Shown piece after piece: positions 25,740 to 36,092 of a stretch of DNA of 64,000 nucleotides. The translations under genes were made by a program, and so were the position numbers. The stretch comes from Lineus longissimus (lineage: Eukaryota; Nemertea; Pilidiophora; Heteronemertea; Lineidae). Where the stretch lies: assembly GCF_910592395.1 (NCBI RefSeq), contig NC_088309.1:13024599-13088598 (forward strand), in the 5' to 3' direction. The notes beneath the pieces are model-generated. The model searched no databases, had not been told where the DNA came from, and saw nothing but the letters and a program-made list of their open reading frames with translations. Every line of letters starts with the position of its first letter. Position 1 is the first letter of the stretch.

Positions 25740-26789
25740 TTAGTCATAGACACGGTTTATCCATATTGCTTTGTGGTAGGAATAGTAGGTCTCAAATGTG
25801 CCTACTTGGATACCGGATGAGGGAATATTTGTGTAGATGTGATCTATTGTAGTTTTTAGGTTTGTTGTTGGTTGTTTAATGTACTGTTTGAATCCATATT
25901 GGAGCATGAAGTTCAGAAGGTTGTCATTAGTGATGTTGGTATTGAAGTCACCTAAAGTAATTGCTGGTGTTGATGTAAGGTTATGGTTGACCACAAGCTG
26001 ATAGAGGATAGATTTGAGGTTGGATATATTTGAGTTTGGGTGGGAATAAATTCCAAGAACTTTTAGTGAGTTTGGTAGGTGGGTTAGCGTAATTTCACAG
26101 GTGGGAGTGTTGCTGAGGTGAGTGGGTTTTGTATAAACAACCATGCCATGGAAAGATCTTGAGTGACTAGTTAATGGAAGTATCTCATCATTTCGAAATG
26201 GCGGATTGAATCCTGGTAAGGAGACGTCTTGATCTGGTGGCTAAAATCTTGTTTCGGAACATATCAGTATATGCGCTTGTTGAAGCCTGTTGTCCGATGC
26301 AACATCTTTGAGGTGTTTGTGGAGTGACTGTGAATTTATATAGACTGTGAGTCCTACATCTGGATCTGGAGTTGTGAGTGTTCCAAGTGGGTTTTGACGA
26401 AGTCTTTCCATTTCTTGTTTGACATCTGGGTTGACTTTGACTTTATCTGGATTGAATTTTTTCATGTAGAGTCCATCTAAGGTCTTCACTCTGCTGCAGG
26501 CAAAATAGTGTATGTGTGGTTGAGCTCGTCTTGTAAAGTCAACCGCCAAAGGTTGTATAGTGTCTCCTTGAGACCTGTGGATGGACTTGGCAGAAGCTGG
26601 TCGTAGAGGAAACTGTGTTCGCATTATTTTGGCTGATTTTCCTATGCTGAGTTGTCTGCTGATTGGTGTGAGTGGAGTCCAGGATGGAGTAATATATCTT
26701 TTGTAGAGACGTTTATTTTCTGTACGTGTTAGGATGAAACCTATCAGGAACTGCAAAATTGTCCTTTCAGATAAAATACAAAATTTCAT
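25740..26789 (-). pseudogene. Helentron helicase (Pif1-type) C-terminus fused to endonuclease domain
   Basis: One minus frame spans 350 codons, broken by a single TAG at 26241-26243. The first part is the C-terminus of a Pif1-like helicase (TQFPLRPASAKSIHRSQGDT, then HIHYFACSRVKTLDGLY). It runs through a linker into an endonuclease/exonuclease/phosphatase fold (GIYSHPNSNI, TLGDFNTNI, TIDHIYTNI, YYSYHKAIW). Pif1 helicase plus an AP-type endonuclease in one protein is the hallmark of Helentron/Helitron2 transposons. The usual final SDH motif reads SYH, so the active site is damaged. The Rep domain and the helicase N-terminus are absent upstream. Confidence 0.75.
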
Positions 26790-27599
26790 ATTCTTTCATC
26801 ACTTCCATCACCTGCCGTTGATCGGGCGAACAAAACTTGGGATCCTCATATGCATCTATATACAGACGGATAGGTAACATCATGACATAATACACTGTGC
26901 TCTGCAGAGCATGCATATGAAAATTTCAGCAACGTGTACAGTATCAGATGTAACTACTTAAACACCATTCACAGTAACAGATTTGTACCTAGCATGCTAG
27001 CTATCATAGTTACCTCTGAAATCACCGGAAGGTGTTTTACCCGTTTTGAATAACGCCACCTGGCAGACATATATGAAGTCGGATTGGACCAAAATTCTGT
27101 GTGGACATACTAGATAGCAAGAGATATTATCACACAAAATTAGAACTCTCTAGCTTCAACTGCAATGAAACACGCCTCCATAGGAAAAAAAAAAAATCTT
27201 TGACCTCTGTCATCTTGAAAAGTATGTCAAGGTCAAAACCCATAAAATAAGTAATGCAGACTCATTAGACGTGTCTACAGTAAAAATTAAGCCTTCCTAG
27301 CTATCAGGAAATCTATCACTATCAGGAAACCTATTAAAAATTAAGCCCTCCTAGCTATCACCGTTGGTTTCAATATGACCACAGTCTGTTTAGGCAAGCG
27401 CCCACTATCTTGGCCATAAAGGGTTAGAATTTAAAAAATGAAAAAAACTCTCTGACCTGTTCTGGCCAACGTACATACGCACCTAGTTTGAGACAAATCC
27501 ATCCAGTCGTTAATGTAAAAATGCCCAAAATCTGAAAATCACCTGCCATGTCCACTTTTAAGAGCGCTTCAGCTTGGATGTTCCCAATTGATGTCAAAA

Positions 27600-28780
27600 C
27601 AAAAAATGTTCAAATTTCATAATCTGACACAAAACTTTTTACCTCTGTGACCCTGAAAATAGGTCAAGGCCAAAACCTGTACGATATATTATGTCCCCTC
27701 ATAAGAAGTAACCACCTTAAAAATCTCAGTGAGCTTTGATCAATATTTAGTGAGATATCACACTTTTTGTGTTTTGGCATGATGCCCTCTGGTGGCCAAA
27801 CCAGTAACGTTTCAAGGTTGAATGTCAGTTTATGAGTAACTGTCACTTAGGGTACACATATACAGAGAATGGGATCAATAGCTTCAGTGGTAACAAAATG
27901 TGAACAATACATCTTGACCTCTGTGACAAAAAGAATGTCAAGGTTAAAACCCATAAGAAACATTGGCATTTTTATGGTAGAGGTATCTGCCATAAAAATT
28001 TCAGGAAGCTGCAATCGAAATTGGTGGAGTTATTGCATTTTTTGTGTTTTCACATAGTGCACCCTGGTGGCCAAACTGTAAATGAGAACATGCTAGATTT
28101 TGAATTCAAAATTACCAGCTATCTGTTCTTACTACCAAAAAAATTCAGCACGCTGTGACCAATAATAAGTGAGATATCACACTTTTTGTGTTTTCGCATG
28201 ACGCCCCCTGGTGGCCAAACCAGTAACGTTTCAAGGTTGAATGTCAGTTTATGAGTAACTGTCACTTAGGGTACACATATACAGAGAATGGGATCAATAG
28301 CTTCAGTGGTTACGGAATGTGAACAATTCGTCATTTTACAGGAACCTCTGTGACCTTGAAGAGAAGGTCAAGGTCATAACCCGTACAACATATTATGTCC
28401 CCTCTCAAGAGGTATGTGCCGTAAAAATTTCAGCAAGCTGCGATCAAAATTGTTGGAATTATTGCATTTTTGTGTTTTCACATAATGCCCCCTGGTGGCC
28501 AAACCATGAGTGAGATAACGCCAGATATTGAATTCAAATTTGCAAATCCCCTGTTCATACAACCAAAAAAATTTCAGTGAGCTGTGACCAATATTAAGCG
28601 AGATGCGAGATATCACACTTTTTGTGTTTTCCCTAACGCCCCCTGGTTGCCAAACCAGTAATGATATGAGGTTGAAAGTTGGTTTATGAGTTACTGTCAC
28701 CTAGGGGTACACACGTACAGAGACTGGTATCAATAGCTTCCATGGTTACGAAATGTGAACATTTCGTCATTTTACACAAA
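27600..28780. repeat. Tandem array of ~420-bp units
   Basis: The block CAGTAACGTTTCAAGGTTGA...GGGATCAATAGCTTC starts near 27802 and 28220, and in diverged form near 28657, giving periods of about 419 and 435 bp. Each unit includes a TGACCTCTGTGACC module, 'gagatatcacactttttgtg' and a CCCCCTGGTGGCC word. Confidence 0.75.
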
Positions 28781-28781
28781 C

Positions 28782-29381
28782 TTTGACCTCTGTAACCTTG
28801 AAAAGAAGGTCAAGGTCAAAACCTGTAAGATGTATTATGTCTCCTCTCAAGAGGTATCTACAATAAAAATTTCAGCAAGATGCGATCAAAATTTGCGGAG
28901 TTATTGCATTTTTTGTGTCTTCACATATCGCTCCTTAGTGGCCAGTCCGTAAGTCAAAATGGGACGAAACCTTGACGAGGCACGCCTACACACCAGGGGG
29001 AGTCTACATATGAAATATGAACTTCCTAGCCCAAGCCGTTACTGAGAACAGCTCCGGACAAACTTGGCGGTCGTTCGTCACTTTACACGAACTTTGACCT
29101 CTGTGACCTTGAAAAGAAGGTCAAGGTCAAAACCCGTACAATATATTATGTCCCCTCTCAATAGGTATCTACAATAAAAATTTCAGCAAGATGCGATCAA
29201 AATTTGCGGAGTTATTGCATTTTTTGTGTCTTCACATATCGCCCCCTAGTGGCCAGTCCGTAAGTCAAAATGGGACGAAACCTTGACGAGGCACGCCTAC
29301 CCACCAGGGGGAGTCTACATATGAAATATGAACTTCCTAGCCCAAGCCGTTACTGAGAACAGCTCCGGACAAACTTGGCAG
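28782..29381. repeat. Near-identical 311-bp tandem duplication
   Basis: Two copies, beginning TTTGACCTCTG at 28782 and 29093, match nearly base for base through GTCAAAATGGGACGAAACC to CTCCGGACAAACTTGGC. The high identity compared with neighbouring units indicates a recent duplication. Confidence 0.85.
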
Positions 29382-29870
29382 CCGCCCGCCCGCCCGCCAA
29401 GGGGACGACAATACCCCTTTGCCCAATTCGGGCTGAGGGGTAAAAACTACCTCTTGCCAAGCAAATACTTGTTTTTGAAACAACGAATATCATTTTAATG
29501 ACTGAAACTGAACCATTCAGACTATATTTATCGTAATTACTCCTGATCCTGCCAATTCAAATTTGCAACCTGTGCGTCCAGGTGCCCATAGCCGTATAGG
29601 CTAGCATTGTGCCAGTGTGCAATTTGAGCCCCTAGGAACTAAACGTCTTACAAATTGAGTGTGACGGAATTCGCATAACATAATGTCCCAGACTCTTAGG
29701 AGTCGGGGACATAAAAATTATCAAATGAAACGGCCAGGGGCCATTGTGCTCACCGTATAGATATTTGGTGCTTTGGAATTCAACCAGGTCAAGAAACATT
29801 GTACATGTATAGTATATAGGTCAAACCAAAGTCAGTATGACATGTGATGTATCGCTGCTGTTGAGACCAG

Positions 29871-30115
29871 ATGGGTAAATCCAAAGAGCACAGCCAAGAC
29901 CTTAGAAGACGTGTGGTTGATCATCACAAGGCAGGGTCCTCACTAGGCAAACATTGCTAGGCAGTTGAATCTACCCAGGTCTTCCGTTCAGACCATCGTC
30001 AAGAAGTACAGGGACCTCGGGACCACATTAACCAAGCCAAGGAGCGGAAAAAACGGAAACTGACCCCCAAAGGTGAACAGACCGTGGTGCGCAAGGTGAA
30101 GATAACCCCAGGTCA
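29871..30115 (+). pseudogene. Tc1-like transposase N-terminal (HTH) fragment
   Basis: It begins MGKSKEHSQDLRRRVVDHHK and AGSSLGKH, the standard start of Tc1 transposases, then hits a stop. In another frame it continues as RSSVQTIVKKYRDLGTTL and KGEQTVVRKVKITPGQQ. Only the DNA-binding half is present, nested in subfamily-A copy 2. Confidence 0.8.
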
Positions 30116-30245
30116 ACAAAAATTGATTTCCAAGATAGCCACCTAATGATATGGCACCAAATAAATAAAAAATCAAGAAAATGTAAGATACAAGTCAGAA
30201 AAGACAAAAGGGAAAAGATAAAAAATAATAAAATAAAAAAAATAT

Positions 30246-30300
30246 TTTTGGCCGTCCCTGACCGGGGTTTGAACTCACGACCTTTGGATTGCCACAACAC
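30246..30300 (-). repeat. tRNA-derived (SINE-like) relic with B-box
   Basis: On the minus strand GGTCGTGAGTTCAAACCCCG resembles a T-arm with a B-box (AGTTCAAACCC), and a T-rich run follows it like a Pol III terminator. The 5' half of the tRNA fold is not recognisable. A comparable relic lies at 44703-44757. Confidence 0.4.
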
Positions 30301-31305
30301 GAAAAACACAAAACATGCAATTTCGGCCATATCTGTGTCTGCGTTGTGACCTCTGTGACCTTGACAAGTAGGTCAAATTAAAAACCCATATGATATATGA
30401 TGTATCCTTGCTATGAGTACCTACCACAAAAGTTTTATCGAAAACAAGTCATCAATAAGCGAGATATCACACTTTTTAGATATCCACATTCGACCCCCTG
30501 GTGGCCAAATTAAGAATCAGATCGGACCGATATTCAGCACAAGAGGTTATCTGATATAGGGGGTTATATGTACCAAGTTTCAAGTTCATAGCTGTGGCGG
30601 TTGAGAAACGTGCCATAGTTACACTGAAACAGCCAATTTATGCCATTTGACCTCTGCAACCTTGAAAAGTAGGTCAAATTAAAAACCCGTACGATATATG
30701 ATGTATCCTTGCTATGAGTACCCACCACGAAAGTTTTATTGAAAACAAGTTATTGATAAGCGAATTATCACACTTTTTAGGTACCCACATTCGGCCCCCT
30801 GGTGGCCACGTTGAGAATCAGATCAGACCGAAATTCAGCACCAGAGGTTATCTGGTATAGGGGGTTATATGTACTAAGTTTCAAGTTCATAGCTGTGGAG
30901 GTTGAAAAACGTGACATAGTTACACTGAAACAGCCAATTTACGCCATTTGACCTCTGTGACCTTGAAAAGTAGGTCAAATTAAAAACCTGTATGATATAT
31001 GATGTATCCTTGCTATGAGTACCTACCACAAAAATTTCATTCCAAACAAGTCATTAATAAGCGAGATATCACACTTTTTAGATATCTACATTCAGCCCCC
31101 TGGTGGCCAAATGAAGAATCAGATCAGACCAAAATTTAGTGTCACAGGTCATCTGACCAAGGGAGTCCTGTGTACAAAGTTACAAGTTCATAGGCTTAGC
31201 GGTTAAGAAACGTGCCACTGTTTTTGAAACAGGATACGATGACGACGGACGACGACAGACGACGGACACTGCGGTATTGTATAGACTCCCCTACGGTGAG
31301 CCAAA

Positions 31306-31696
31306 GAGCCAAAAGGCACAATGGCACCATAAGACCTTCAAACCAACCAAAGAAAAAAAGTCTAGCCTCAATAGTTAAGGTTCCATATTTGCACTACACT
31401 CTGTGGCGGGTGGTACTCCTACCAAAGTTAGCATCACGCAATTTCACATTCTGCATCTCGCGGTTTATAATAAGCCTTCCTTCGAAACTTGTCTTTGTCC
31501 TTGTCTCTACAATATCTGTTCCTCCTCCATTTAATCAGCGACATGTGTGCAAGCTCCTCCTAAATATACATAGCCACAGATTTCTTGGGACAACTAAAGC
31601 ATGGAAAAATGTATCTTGAAGTTGTATTATCAGGTTAGTATCATAATATGTAAACTGCTCTTACCAGTACACACAGAGTCAGACTTCATTACTTAC
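31306..31696. other. Intron sequence, nothing recognised
   Basis: This lies between the subfamily-A repeat and the kinase exon. I see no exon or repeat end. Confidence 0.4.
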
Positions 31697-31750
31697 ATAA
31701 GCAGTTTCATCCTCAGCACTGTAGGCTAGCTTCACGATACCATAAGAACC
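31697..31750 (-). CDS. CAMKK: CaMKK exon: glycine-rich loop of the kinase domain
   Basis: Minus strand, acceptor AATTCCAG, then 54 bp reading GSYGIVKLAYSAEDETAY, then donor GTAAGT. The preceding exon ends ...LKDEIGK at phase 0 (39156), so the join gives EIGKGSYGIVKLAY, the ATP-binding glycine loop (G-x-G-x-x-G-x-V) as in calcium/calmodulin-dependent protein kinase kinases. The next exon should begin with AMKVLSKKK (the catalytic Lys), but I could not find it at lower coordinates in the window. Confidence 0.85.
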
Positions 31751-33118
31751 CTGGAATTCAGACAAACATTATGCTTCAGGCCATGAGTTGAGAACAGTCA
31801 GAGAATACTACATGTCTGCGAAACCTACTATAAATACATTTATCTCTCAACTTTAAATTTTAAAAGGGTTTGTAGTTGGAATTTAATTGTGGGTCATGCA
31901 GCGGTCAATGTAAAACCTGCACCCGGGTCAGGCGTTCAACACTTAATCAACACTTCAGAAATTTTAATGCGCTCAGGGATCGACATTTTTCCACCCAAGG
32001 TGGTGCATTCGTTCACCAGGATTCACCACTCTAGGTTGGTTGCACAGGTCAGATTTCGACTGTTTTTCACCAATGAGAAAGCAGATTTACGTCAGGAAAT
32101 CACCATATGAATGAAAAAAAGAAAATGAAACAGGCTGAAGGCAACAGTCACCTGGTCCGAACTATGAATTTGTGGTAAAAATCACTCTTGGAAAATTGGT
32201 GAAGGGAAAAAAATGGAAAAGTCATGCAAAATATATAAAATTGTTTCCATCTGAAACTTTTAGCAATGTTAATATGCACATTTTTTTTGTCTTTGTTTAA
32301 ACTATTTCTAGGATCTTTTCACTAAAGAATCCCAATTTTTTACGACACTTTTTGGGACTAGTCTTTCCAATCAAACACCGTCTCCAGCCCAGGAGAACCT
32401 AAAAAGTTTGACAAGGCGGCCAAAACGATCCGCATTCCATACAGTGCCATCAGACATCGAATCGAGCACTCTTGTGATGAGCTGAAGGTCCTGATCACCA
32501 GACATGCGCCGCCTGGAATAATGCCATGCGCCAGGCATTCGACAAAACTATTTCTTTTTAAGTCTAGGCTGTTGACAATTTTTCATCATCATCTATTTAT
32601 GCTATCGCCACGAAACAGTCAGTAGAAAAAAATTAGTCGCTTTGACATTGTCGCTACATCGACGTCGATGTAGCATCGATCCCATATCAGGGGGGTGCAG
32701 GGGTTACATTGACTGCTGCATCAGAAAAATAGGAATGCAGTTACTTTGCCGTAGTACAGTTATCATGCATGGTAATTTGCTGAAACTTTGGATATACGGT
32801 ATTCAGATATCTCTCTACACAACGGAAATGTTAAATATTGATATTCAGTATGTTTTTATGCAATTGGAAATTTTCAAATTCAATGACATAGACCTTCAAC
32901 TCAGATCCAGGGATCAACCACAAGAAAATATTCTAAAACATCTAGATTTATAATGAACCGCAGTTTACAGTGTAAGTGCACTAAGCGCCCACTGTGCCTC
33001 GTTTTGAATTCAGCGGTTATGGTTAGGCCACCATAACCGCTCGGGTTGGTGCAAAATATGAAAGCAGTCGAAAAGTGTTTAAAACCACATTATTCGCTAC
33101 CTAATTGAGATGTTTTAG
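31751..33118. other. Intron sequence of the CaMKK gene
   Basis: Non-coding. It contains a perfect 22-bp palindrome at 32653-32674 (centre ATCGACGTCGAT) and a hairpin at 33012-33041 with a perfect 12-bp stem (AGCGGTTATGGT) and a 6-base loop. Confidence 0.5.
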
Positions 33119-33197
33119 GATAGAAATTGATACCTCACTGTCGGTATTGATTGTCTCACCAAAACTGCTTGGGTCGAGCTAAAATGTTGACTAAAAC

Positions 33198-36006
33198 TTT
33201 ATGGTGCACTTTTCATCAAAAGTATAAATTTACAAGGTATCATTTCTCATAATGTTTAAGGTGAATATTTGACATATCGAACATGTCAAAACACAAAACT
33301 AGTTAGCTAATTCTGAAAACAATGGTTACTGAGGGTTTAACTCTTTTACTATAAGGTCATTGTTTTATTAATCAAGTATGTTCAAACAAGTTGGAGACGC
33401 TTGATTGGCAAGTGTAATTAGTATAAGTCTTTCAATCAGAAACATGTTTGATTTGTCAAAGTTTGTATTATGTCTCCTTGGTGATTTTGTGTTGTTATAG
33501 TTTTTATGGTAAATCAAAGATTGTATATGGTCATTCAGGTCTTGGACTCCAGCCTGGGAACACACATATTTGGACTTCCAATCTGTATTTGTAATTGTAA
33601 CTATCAATGTATTAGCTTTCATGAAAGTTTATTGAATTAGAAGAAGTGAACAGAACCTACAGGACTCCAATTTATTTCTACCGCTAGTCTCCTTCCCTTT
33701 TCCCCCATAATATTTGGTGGAGAACCCAAAGGATCCCAGAGAAACAAGAGGAAGACGCCAAGCGAGTGACTCAGCTCATCATGACGATATCGACGCTACC
33801 TCAGAGTATCACATCGGTGATAGCCACTCTTGGATTGACCAGTATGCCAAACGAATGGGATATCTCAGCAACTGCAGAAGGAACGTCGCTAACTCTCTTC
33901 TGGAACGCTGATGGAGCTTTAAAACGAACTGCTGCACCTCTAAGGATCAAAGGTTTGAAATCACCTTCAACACTTCGTCGTGATAAAAACCGTATGGAAC
34001 TGTATTTACAGAAAATCAAAGGACGAAACGTGAGTGACAATCCAATTAGCATGCCTTCACGGAAGATGGTTTCATCAATAGCCAAGCCAACTTTTGCAGA
34101 GACACATGTCGACAATCCAGAGGACTTCTCCCATCAAGAAGATTTTACATCAATTCAAATTAGGACTAGGAGTGTGTCATCACAAACTGATGCAGACTCC
34201 GTGCCTACGAGAGTGTCGGTTGGTGTTCAGTGCAAACCAGAAACAAACACCTATGCGAGTCAGTTTGCTCCAGAGACTCACACCGTGACAGTACAATGCA
34301 GCCAAGAAAAGGTCTCAAAGTCAGTACAGTATGTGTGCAGCAGCACGTCTGTTTCTGTACAAGTTGCCTCTGAGCGCAACTCAGCATCCGTCCAGTGTGA
34401 TATGGCTAGTCAGTCCGACAAAGACAAGGGGAGGGCGGACAGAAAACCCTCACCAGTTTTCGACTCGGGACACGAGCATGTGATGCCAATCCAGATTGTG
34501 CACGGTGATGAATTACAGAAAGATTCAATGAACAGTTTGGCCAAGAAATTTAATTCATGTGGAAATGAAATTGGTAATAATGATGTGATAAGTGTCTTGA
34601 GTATCTACCAAGGACAACATCCGATGAATATGTTTCCACAATATCCCATTTATAGGATACCGAACAGGGATTTACTTGGTTGCACACAGTACATCGCTAT
34701 CCCTATCCAGTCACTAAATGGATGTGAGAGTAAAACTATTTTCTTGCCAAATCGATGCACAATAGCGGACTGCATCAGAGAGTATTCAGAGTTTGATACG
34801 TCTCTAAATGAACAGGATGTTTTTGTATATTTTGATCACCCAAGACTAAAGCGAACATTCACATTAGGAAGCAACGCCCCACTCCGTCGATTGCCAAGCA
34901 CAGGAACACAAATGATTGGACCTAAAGGTGGCCTTTGTAATCAAGTTAGCATCACCATGGACTTCAGTAAGGCAAATGCAATGTTAAATTTAAGATACTG
35001 AACAAAAACAAAAAGAGTAGGGTTTCAGATGTGTGGACAACTGGAATTTGCAGGAGCAAATCTCTTAAAACAACAGGAGTATTTTATGGGGTAAATTTTG
35101 TTATCACATGACACTGAATATAAACTGAATTTTAGAACAATGAAATGATTTGATCTGCGTTTGACATTTATACTGGACTTCTGGCCACATTCTGAAGACG
35201 CAACTATTTTCATCTGCCTCGAAAAAGATGTTATGAATTATAAAATTGACTTTCATTTTGATGAGTTTATGTGCACAATATAGCTATTTTGACTATGGAA
35301 TAGTGTGAAGAATTATGTTCACTTATTGAATTTCATGTTACTTCATTTTGCAATTTCATGTATACTTTTATATGGTTTCGTCTTTAGTGACTTCATTTTG
35401 TAATTTCATCTATACTGCTATTTAATCTTGTCTTTTGTAGACAGCATATAATTCGCAGGAGCGAATTTGATTTTTAAAACAACAGGAGTCTTTTATGGTG
35501 CACTTTTCATCAAAAGTATAAATTTACAAGGTATCATTTCTCATAATGTTTAAGGTGAATATTTGACATATCGAACATGTCAAAACACAAAACTAGTTAG
35601 CTAATTCTGAAAACAATGGTTACTGAGGGTTTAACTCTTTTACTATAAGGTCATTGTTTTATTAATCAAGTATGTTCAAACAAGTTGGAGACGCTTGATT
35701 GGCAAGTGTAATTAGTATAAGTCTTTCAATCAGAAACATGTTTGATTTGTCAAAGTTTGTATTATGTCTCCTTGGTGATTTTGTGTTGTTATAGTTTTCA
35801 TGGTAAATCAAAGATCGTATATGGTCATTCAGGTCTTGGACTCCAGCCTGGGAACACACATATTTGGACTTCCAATCTGTATTTGTAATTGTAACTATCA
35901 ATGTATTAGCTTTCATGAAAGTTTATTGAATTAGAAGAAGTGAACAGAACCTACAGGACTCCAATTTATTTCTACCGCTAGTCTCCTTCCCTTTTCCCCC
36001 ATAATA
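33198..36006 (+). mobile_element. Non-autonomous LTR retrotransposon with gag-like ORF only
   Basis: Direct repeats at 33198-33712 and 35492-36006 (about 515 bp) differ at about two positions, so the insertion is recent. AAAAC flanks both outer ends if the LTR is taken as TTTATGG...CATAATA; no clean duplication appears with TG...CA ends. A primer-site-like TGGTGGAGAACCC starts two bases after the 5' LTR. The 1.8-kb interior has one ORF and no protease, RT or integrase. The element lies in a CaMKK intron, antisense to that gene. Confidence 0.8.
33781..35001 (+). CDS. Gag-like protein of the LTR element
   Basis: The first ATG at 33781 gives 406 residues; the frame is open back to the LTR edge. 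The N-terminal ~75 residues (EGTSLTLFWNADGALK, then LKSPSTLRRDKNRMELYLQK) resemble the N-terminal ORF of some invertebrate LTR or tyrosine-recombinase retroelements. The middle (about residues 130-220) is Ser/Gln/Val-rich with repeated V-Q-C motifs (VGVQCKPE, VTVQCSQE, VSVQVASE, ASVQCDMA). The last 110 residues (IPNRDLLGCTQYIAIPI, FVYFDHPRLKRTFTLG) look folded. No CCHC knuckle is seen. I cannot assign a precise family. Confidence 0.55.
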   Translation: MTISTLPQSITSVIATLGLTSMPNEWDISATAEGTSLTLFWNADGALKRTAAPLRIKGLKSPSTLRRDKNRMELYLQKIKGRNVSDNPISMPSRKMVSSIAKPTFAETHVDNPEDFSHQEDFTSIQIRTRSVSSQTDADSVPTRVSVGVQCKPETNTYASQFAPETHTVTVQCSQEKVSKSVQYVCSSTSVSVQVASERNSASVQCDMASQSDKDKGRADRKPSPVFDSGHEHVMPIQIVHGDELQKDSMNSLAKKFNSCGNEIGNNDVISVLSIYQGQHPMNMFPQYPIYRIPNRDLLGCTQYIAIPIQSLNGCESKTIFLPNRCTIADCIREYSEFDTSLNEQDVFVYFDHPRLKRTFTLGSNAPLRRLPSTGTQMIGPKGGLCNQVSITMDFSKANAMLNLRY

Positions 36007-36092
36007 AAAACCTCAGCTATACATCGCTATTGGTCTAAATTTTAGCTCTGGTGAGACAACCAACACTGACAGTGAGGTATCAATTCCTTAAA

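Larger units (their letters stand above)
23838..29447 (-). mobile_element. Helentron-like composite, subfamily C ends
   Basis: The low end has a hairpin (GCTTGCTGAAGCGAGC, 23848-23863) followed by CCCCTCAGCC. The high end reads GGCTGAGGGG then TAAAAAC (29431-29446), the exact reverse complement of CCCCTCAGCC. A decayed helicase-endonuclease gene (25740-26789) lies between them on the minus strand. That is the orientation expected if the hairpin end is the 3' end, as in Helitrons. A BEL/Pao fragment (24311-25640) and tandem arrays (27600-29400) fill the rest. The pairing of these two ends into one element is inferred. Confidence 0.5.
29723..31305 (-). mobile_element. Helentron-like repeat, subfamily A, copy 2
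   Basis: The low end is AAATGAAACGGCCAGGGGCC and GTGCTCACCGTATAG; the high end is a GACGACGGAC stretch and CTACGGTGAGCCAAA. CTCACCGTA and TACGGTGAG are exact complements. From 30345 it holds three tandem ~300-bp modules (starts near 30345, 30650 and 30950). A Tc1 fragment and a tRNA-like relic interrupt its first third. Confidence 0.65.
33119..36085. repeat. Inverted repeat pair flanking the LTR element
   Basis: GATACCTCACTGTC plus about 30 further bases at 33125-33165 is repeated inverted at 36043-36085 (...GACAGTGAGGTATC). The LTR element therefore appears inserted inside an older inverted-repeat (MITE-like) element. The right arm abuts the hairpin end of subfamily-A copy 3. Confidence 0.65.

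Noticed and set aside
33368-33622. 84-codon minus ORF present twice (also 35662-35916)
   Set aside because: It lies entirely in the LTRs on the antisense strand; the duplication reflects the LTR pair.
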